Shown piece after piece: positions 60,483-64,000 of a stretch of DNA of 64,000 nucleotides. Origin of the DNA: CAVPNY01 sp963706905 (GTDB lineage: Bacteria; Chloroflexota; Anaerolineae; Anaerolineales; UBA4823); NCBI GenBank assembly GCA_963706905.1, contig CAVPNY010000007.1, positions 37,480-101,479 on the forward strand, written 5' to 3'. The notes beneath the pieces were generated by a model. That model was not told the DNA's origin. It ran no database searches and saw nothing but the letters and a program-made list of their open reading frames with translations. Position 1 is the first letter of the stretch; each line of letters opens with the position of its first letter. A program made the translations under genes and the position numbers.

Positions 60483-61505
60483 ATGCCCGATAAACCGAAA
60501 CTCGCCATGTACTGGGGTGCCGCTTGTGGAGGATGTGAAATCTCCACCCTCAATATCGGGGATAAGATCCTGATCGTCGACGAAGTTTTTGAACTGGCTT
60601 TCTTCCCGTGCATCGCCGACTTCAAAACCCAGGATGTGATCAATTATCCAGATGGATACATTGATGTATGCTTATACAATGGCGCTATCCGGAACTCTGA
60701 TAATGAAGAGATGGCTCACCTCTTACGCAAGAAATCCAAAGTGCTGGTCGCATTTGGTTCTTGCGCGTATGAAGGTTGTATCCCAGCTCTGTCAAATTTG
60801 ACATCTAAGGATGCTACTTTCAACACCGTCTACTTCGACAATCTATCGATTGACAATCCAGATCGACGCCTACCAGAAGAGAGTTATCAAGTTCCAGAAG
60901 GGGAATTAACCTTACCTGCCTTCTACAATACTGTAAAATCCCTTGATCAAGTGGTGCCTGTAGATTATTACATCCCAGGTTGTCCACCAGAGCCAGAGAT
61001 GATATGGGCAGTTTTAGAGGTGGTGGTCAATGCATTGCTTCATGGCGGTCCACTTCCACCAGCAGGATCGGTCATTGGAGCCGGAAATGTGGCCGTATGC
61101 GAGCAATGCCCCCTGGAAAAGAATGTTAAAACGATTACGCGCTTCTACCGCCCGCAGGATATCATCCCGGAACCTGGCTTGTGTTTACTCGAACAAGGCA
61201 TTGTGTGCATGGGTCCAGCCACACGTTCTGGGTGTGGAGCACTTTGCCCGCAGGTCGGCATGCGCTGTGAAGGCTGTTATGGCCCTCTTGATGGAGTGAT
61301 CGATCAAGGCGCCAAAATGCTATCAGCAATTGCCTCTGTGGTCAGTGTAGGTCAGGCCGGCGAAGAAGAAGCAGAGCTGAACCGTAAGATTGGTGAAGTG
61401 ATGGACACTTTGGCCGATCCAGCTGGCACTTTCTACAGGTTCAGCATGGCTCACTCAATCTTGCACCGAGTTAAGGTGAGTGGAAACGGTTCGAACGGAG
61501 GTTAA
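60483..61505 (+). CDS. mvhG: NiFe hydrogenase small subunit (MvhG type)
   Basis: A 340-residue small subunit without signal peptide, thus cytoplasmic. Proximal-cluster Cys in GAACGGCEIS, with more Cys in GSCAYEGCIP and IPGCPPEPEM; medial/distal cluster ligands in CEQCPLEKN and SGCGALCP-MRCEGCYG. Start ATG 60483 after AGGAGG; the in-frame extension to 60420 lies inside mvhD. Confidence 0.94.
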   Translation: MPDKPKLAMYWGAACGGCEISTLNIGDKILIVDEVFELAFFPCIADFKTQDVINYPDGYIDVCLYNGAIRNSDNEEMAHLLRKKSKVLVAFGSCAYEGCIPALSNLTSKDATFNTVYFDNLSIDNPDRRLPEESYQVPEGELTLPAFYNTVKSLDQVVPVDYYIPGCPPEPEMIWAVLEVVVNALLHGGPLPPAGSVIGAGNVAVCEQCPLEKNVKTITRFYRPQDIIPEPGLCLLEQGIVCMGPATRSGCGALCPQVGMRCEGCYGPLDGVIDQGAKMLSAIASVVSVGQAGEEEAELNRKIGEVMDTLADPAGTFYRFSMAHSILHRVKVSGNGSNGG

Positions 61506-61509
61506 TCAA

Positions 61510-62994
61510 ATGGAACGAATTACCATCGATCCCATCACCCGCCTGGAAGGGCACGGCAAGATTGAAATTTTCCTTAACGAAGATGGAGATGTCGCTAATA
61601 CTTACCTGCAAATCCCGGAATTACGCGGGTTTGAGCAATTCTCCGTCGGACGCCCTGCCGAGGAAATGCCGCGCATCACCAATCGCATTTGTGGTGTATG
61701 CCCTGAAGCCCATCACATGGCAGCCACGAAAGCCCTCGACGAGCTATATCATGTCGAGCCGTCTTCGGTGGTGAAAAAAATCCGCGAGTTGTTTTACTCC
61801 GCCTTCTATGTAACCGACCACACCACCCACTTCTATGCCCTGGGTGGGCCTGATTTTATCCTGGGCCCAGATGCCCCTGCAGCAGAACGCAACATTCTCG
61901 GAGTTATCCACAAGGTTGGCGTTGAGATCGGCAAGGCTGTGATCGACACGCGAATACGTAACCATCATGTCATCAAGACAATGGGCGGACGGGGGGTCCA
62001 TCCTGCAGCTGGCTTACCGGGTGGGTGGAGCAAGGCTATCACCAAAGAAGAGCGCGAGGAATTTGAGGCGATCGCCCGCAAAAATGTAGACTTTGCCTTA
62101 TTCAGCCTGAAAATCTTCGATGACATCGTGCTAGCCAACCAAGGTTATGTAGACCTGATCCTTTCGGACATCTTCACTCATAAGACTTACTATATGGGGA
62201 CGGTAGATGTCAACAATCATATAAACTTCTATGATGGGATGATCCGGGTCGTTGATCCGAAAGGCAGGGAATTTGTTAAGTACCACGCACGTGACTATGC
62301 CAAGCACATTGCCGAGCATGTAGAGCCGTGGAGCTATCTCAAATTCCCTTATCTGAAGAGCGTTGGCTGGAAGGGATTCGAGGATGGCATGGAAAGCGGC
62401 GTTTACTGCGCCACACCATTGTCCCGGCTGAACGCGGCCGATGGTATGGCAACTCCCAGAGCTCAAGAGGCCTTTGAACGATTCTATACCACGCTGGGAA
62501 GTAAAAAAGTTGACGGTCGCTACGAACCTGTCCACCAGCGACTTGCGACCCACTGGGCTCGCCTGGTTGAGTTACTTTTTGCTGCGGAGCGTATGCTCGA
62601 ATTGGTGACCGATCCCGAGATCACCGATCCAAATGTGCGTGTGGTCGTCACCAACACTCCAGACGAAGGGGTGGGTTCTGTTGAAGCACCTCGCGGCACT
62701 CTCACCCACCATTATTGGACAGACAAGAATGGAATCCTAACCAAAGTCAACCTGGTTGTTGGGACAACGAACAACAACGCACCTATCACCATGTCTGTCA
62801 AAAAAGCCGCACAACAATTAATCCACAAAGGCACAGTTACCGAGGGAATACTCAACCGTGTAGAAATGGCCTTCCGCCCTTATGATCCCTGTATGTCCTG
62901 CGCTACACACTCACTTCCCGGCCAGATGCCCCTAGAAATCTTGATCAAGGATGCTGGCGGGAACATTATCAAGCGTTTAAGCCAGTTCATGTGA
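61510..62994 (+). CDS. mvhA: NiFe hydrogenase large subunit (MvhA type)
   Basis: A 494-residue group 3 large subunit. L1 motif RICGVC (C61, C64) and L2 motif DPCMSCATH (C461, C464) hold the Ni-Fe site. After the final His467 there is a 27-residue tail (SLPGQMPLEI…) that must be removed by the protease encoded next. ATG 61510 follows GGAGG; a start at 61480 overlaps mvhG. Confidence 0.95.
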   Translation: MERITIDPITRLEGHGKIEIFLNEDGDVANTYLQIPELRGFEQFSVGRPAEEMPRITNRICGVCPEAHHMAATKALDELYHVEPSSVVKKIRELFYSAFYVTDHTTHFYALGGPDFILGPDAPAAERNILGVIHKVGVEIGKAVIDTRIRNHHVIKTMGGRGVHPAAGLPGGWSKAITKEEREEFEAIARKNVDFALFSLKIFDDIVLANQGYVDLILSDIFTHKTYYMGTVDVNNHINFYDGMIRVVDPKGREFVKYHARDYAKHIAEHVEPWSYLKFPYLKSVGWKGFEDGMESGVYCATPLSRLNAADGMATPRAQEAFERFYTTLGSKKVDGRYEPVHQRLATHWARLVELLFAAERMLELVTDPEITDPNVRVVVTNTPDEGVGSVEAPRGTLTHHYWTDKNGILTKVNLVVGTTNNNAPITMSVKKAAQQLIHKGTVTEGILNRVEMAFRPYDPCMSCATHSLPGQMPLEILIKDAGGNIIKRLSQFM

Positions 62995-63007
62995 TCGAGA
63001 ATCGCGT

Positions 63008-63481
63008 GTGAATAGAACCTTAATCATAGGCCTCGGTAATCCCATCCTGACAGATGATGGCGTCGGTGTTCGAGTAGCCGAAGAGGTGCGCGCTTTGCTA
63101 CCTGAGAGTGCACCCGTCGATATCAGCGAAGTCAGTATTGGGGGGCTGACTTTGATGGAGTCCATGATCGGTTACGATCGGGTCATTTTGATTGACTCAT
63201 ATCTCAGCCAGGATAGGATCCCCGGTACATTTCGCAAGATGAGCCTGGATGATCTGCGTTTGGTAAGTCCTACCCAAAACAGTGCATCGCCCCATGATGC
63301 CAGCCTGGTAACGGCGCTTGAATCTGGCAAGCAACTGGGATTGCGATTGCCTGGACAGATCACGATCTATGCTATTCATGTCCAGAACGTAGATGAGTTT
63401 AGTGAACAGCCTACACCTGCCGTAGCTGCTGCAATACCATTGGTCACCAAGGCGGTGCTGGACGAGATTCGTCAAGGTTAA
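63008..63481 (+). CDS. Hydrogenase maturation protease
   Basis: A 157-residue HyaD/HycI/HoxW-type endopeptidase that removes the C-terminal tail of the large subunit after nickel insertion. GLGNPILTDDGVG (metal/nickel Asp), LIDSYL and PHDASLV are family residues. It starts with GTG 63008, 13 bp after mvhA; the substrate is therefore MvhA. Confidence 0.93.
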   Translation: MNRTLIIGLGNPILTDDGVGVRVAEEVRALLPESAPVDISEVSIGGLTLMESMIGYDRVILIDSYLSQDRIPGTFRKMSLDDLRLVSPTQNSASPHDASLVTALESGKQLGLRLPGQITIYAIHVQNVDEFSEQPTPAVAAAIPLVTKAVLDEIRQG

Positions 63482-63495
63482 ACAGAGGAGGTTTT

Positions 63496-63951
63496 ATGGT
63501 CTCACCGGAGCTGATCCGTCGCTTTACCTTCTTCAGTAATTTCTCTTTGGACCAGATTGTTTTCCTGGCCAAAATTGCTGAAGAAAATATATTTCAAAGA
63601 GATCATTATTTCAACCATGAAGGTGAAGAGTTAAATGCTCTTTATTTAATTCTAGAAGGGGAGATATCTCTCATCACAAGACTACCTCAAAAAGACCGAG
63701 AGGTCACAATCAACACCTTAGGACCTGGCGACATATTCGGGTGGTCAGCACTAGTCCCACCCTATACTGCCACTGCAGGGGCTAAAGCGATCATCCCATC
63801 CCGGGTTGTGGCGTTCGATGCCACAGAGTTACGAAAGACATTTGATGAAGATTGCCAATTTGGTTATCTGATGATGATCAAAATTGCCCAGGTTATTCGG
63901 GATCGGCTGAACTCCCTGCGGATCGAAACCCTGGCATATACTACTAGATAA
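63496..63951 (+). CDS. Single-domain cyclic-nucleotide-binding protein, hydrogenase operon
   Basis: A 151-residue cNMP-binding-fold protein (YLILEGEISLITRL, GDIFGWSALVPPYTATAGA) with no HTH domain. It resembles the protein at 9329-9805, sharing the IGWS/FGWSAL motif and length. Strong AGAGGAGG ribosome site 6 bp before the ATG; last gene of the hdr-mvh operon. Possibly a ligand-sensing accessory of the complex. Confidence 0.78.
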   Translation: MVSPELIRRFTFFSNFSLDQIVFLAKIAEENIFQRDHYFNHEGEELNALYLILEGEISLITRLPQKDREVTINTLGPGDIFGWSALVPPYTATAGAKAIIPSRVVAFDATELRKTFDEDCQFGYLMMIKIAQVIRDRLNSLRIETLAYTTR

Positions 63952-64000
63952 TCAAAGCGTAATCAAAAAACTCGGTTCCTAAAAAAGACCTGCATTTGTG

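Overview
The window comes from a Chloroflexota bacterium, most likely class Anaerolineae. The 16S rRNA gene (minus strand, about 21843-23346) contains exact matches, as I recall the probe sequences, to the Chloroflexi FISH probes CFX1223 (22143-22162) and GNSB941 (22415-22431), and the EUB338-III variant (22994-23011). Gene content agrees: F420-free Hdr/Mvh hydrogenase, no outer-membrane genes, CAP/LysM and LytR-CpsA-Psr envelope proteins. Several single-base indels that break otherwise good genes suggest a draft or metagenome assembly, or genuine gene decay.

Layout. 1-1 kb: the 3' end of moeA and a small Cys-rich acidic protein. 1-3.1 kb: a secreted P-domain/C39-like protease and an IS30 remnant that cut a membrane-protein gene. 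3.2-9.2 kb (minus): NiFe-hydrogenase maturation operon hypA-hypB-hypF-hypC-hypDE, with hypD and hypE fused in one frame. 9.3-14.8 kb: HTH-less cyclic-nucleotide-binding protein, alpha/beta hydrolase, TatA, M28 peptidase, histidine kinase, HflX and a frameshifted small membrane protein. 15-17.8 kb (minus): ATP-type PEP carboxykinase and an aminotransferase. 18.2-23.6 kb (minus): a complete 16S-23S-5S rRNA operon with its promoter and no spacer tRNA. 23.7-26.2 kb (minus): CAP-LysM cell-surface protein and a tyrosine recombinase. 26.7-34.5 kb: thiolase, a palindromic repeat element, a radical SAM-HhH protein, and a tight hyuA-prs-hyuB operon.

34.6-52.9 kb is a housekeeping stretch: tRNA-Leu(TAG), trigger factor, clpP, HAD phosphatase, rlmN, lipid kinase, methyltransferase, SpoIIE-type phosphatase, a frameshifted P-loop kinase, secD-secF, LytR-CpsA-Psr, prepilin peptidase, SAM hydrolase, murA (Asp in place of the catalytic Cys), thioredoxin, scpA, a YyaL-type protein, hisS and tRNA-His(GTG). 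53-55.1 kb (minus) holds two broken genes, a PEP-hydrolase-family gene (frameshift) and a UPF0261/Tm-1-like gene (in-frame TAA). 55.2-64 kb: fdhD, then the operon hdrC-hdrB-hdrA-mvhD-mvhG-mvhA-maturation protease-cNMP-binding protein.

How the parts work together. The two hydrogenase loci, 47 kb apart, complement each other. HypA-F build the NiFe(CN)2CO centre. The protease at 63008 should trim the 27-residue tail of MvhA. MvhADG-HdrABC then forms a soluble H2-dependent, probably electron-bifurcating complex. Each locus carries a paralogous cNMP-binding domain without a DNA-binding domain and has a short palindrome about 35 bp before its first gene. MoeA and FdhD point to a molybdenum or tungsten formate dehydrogenase elsewhere in the genome.
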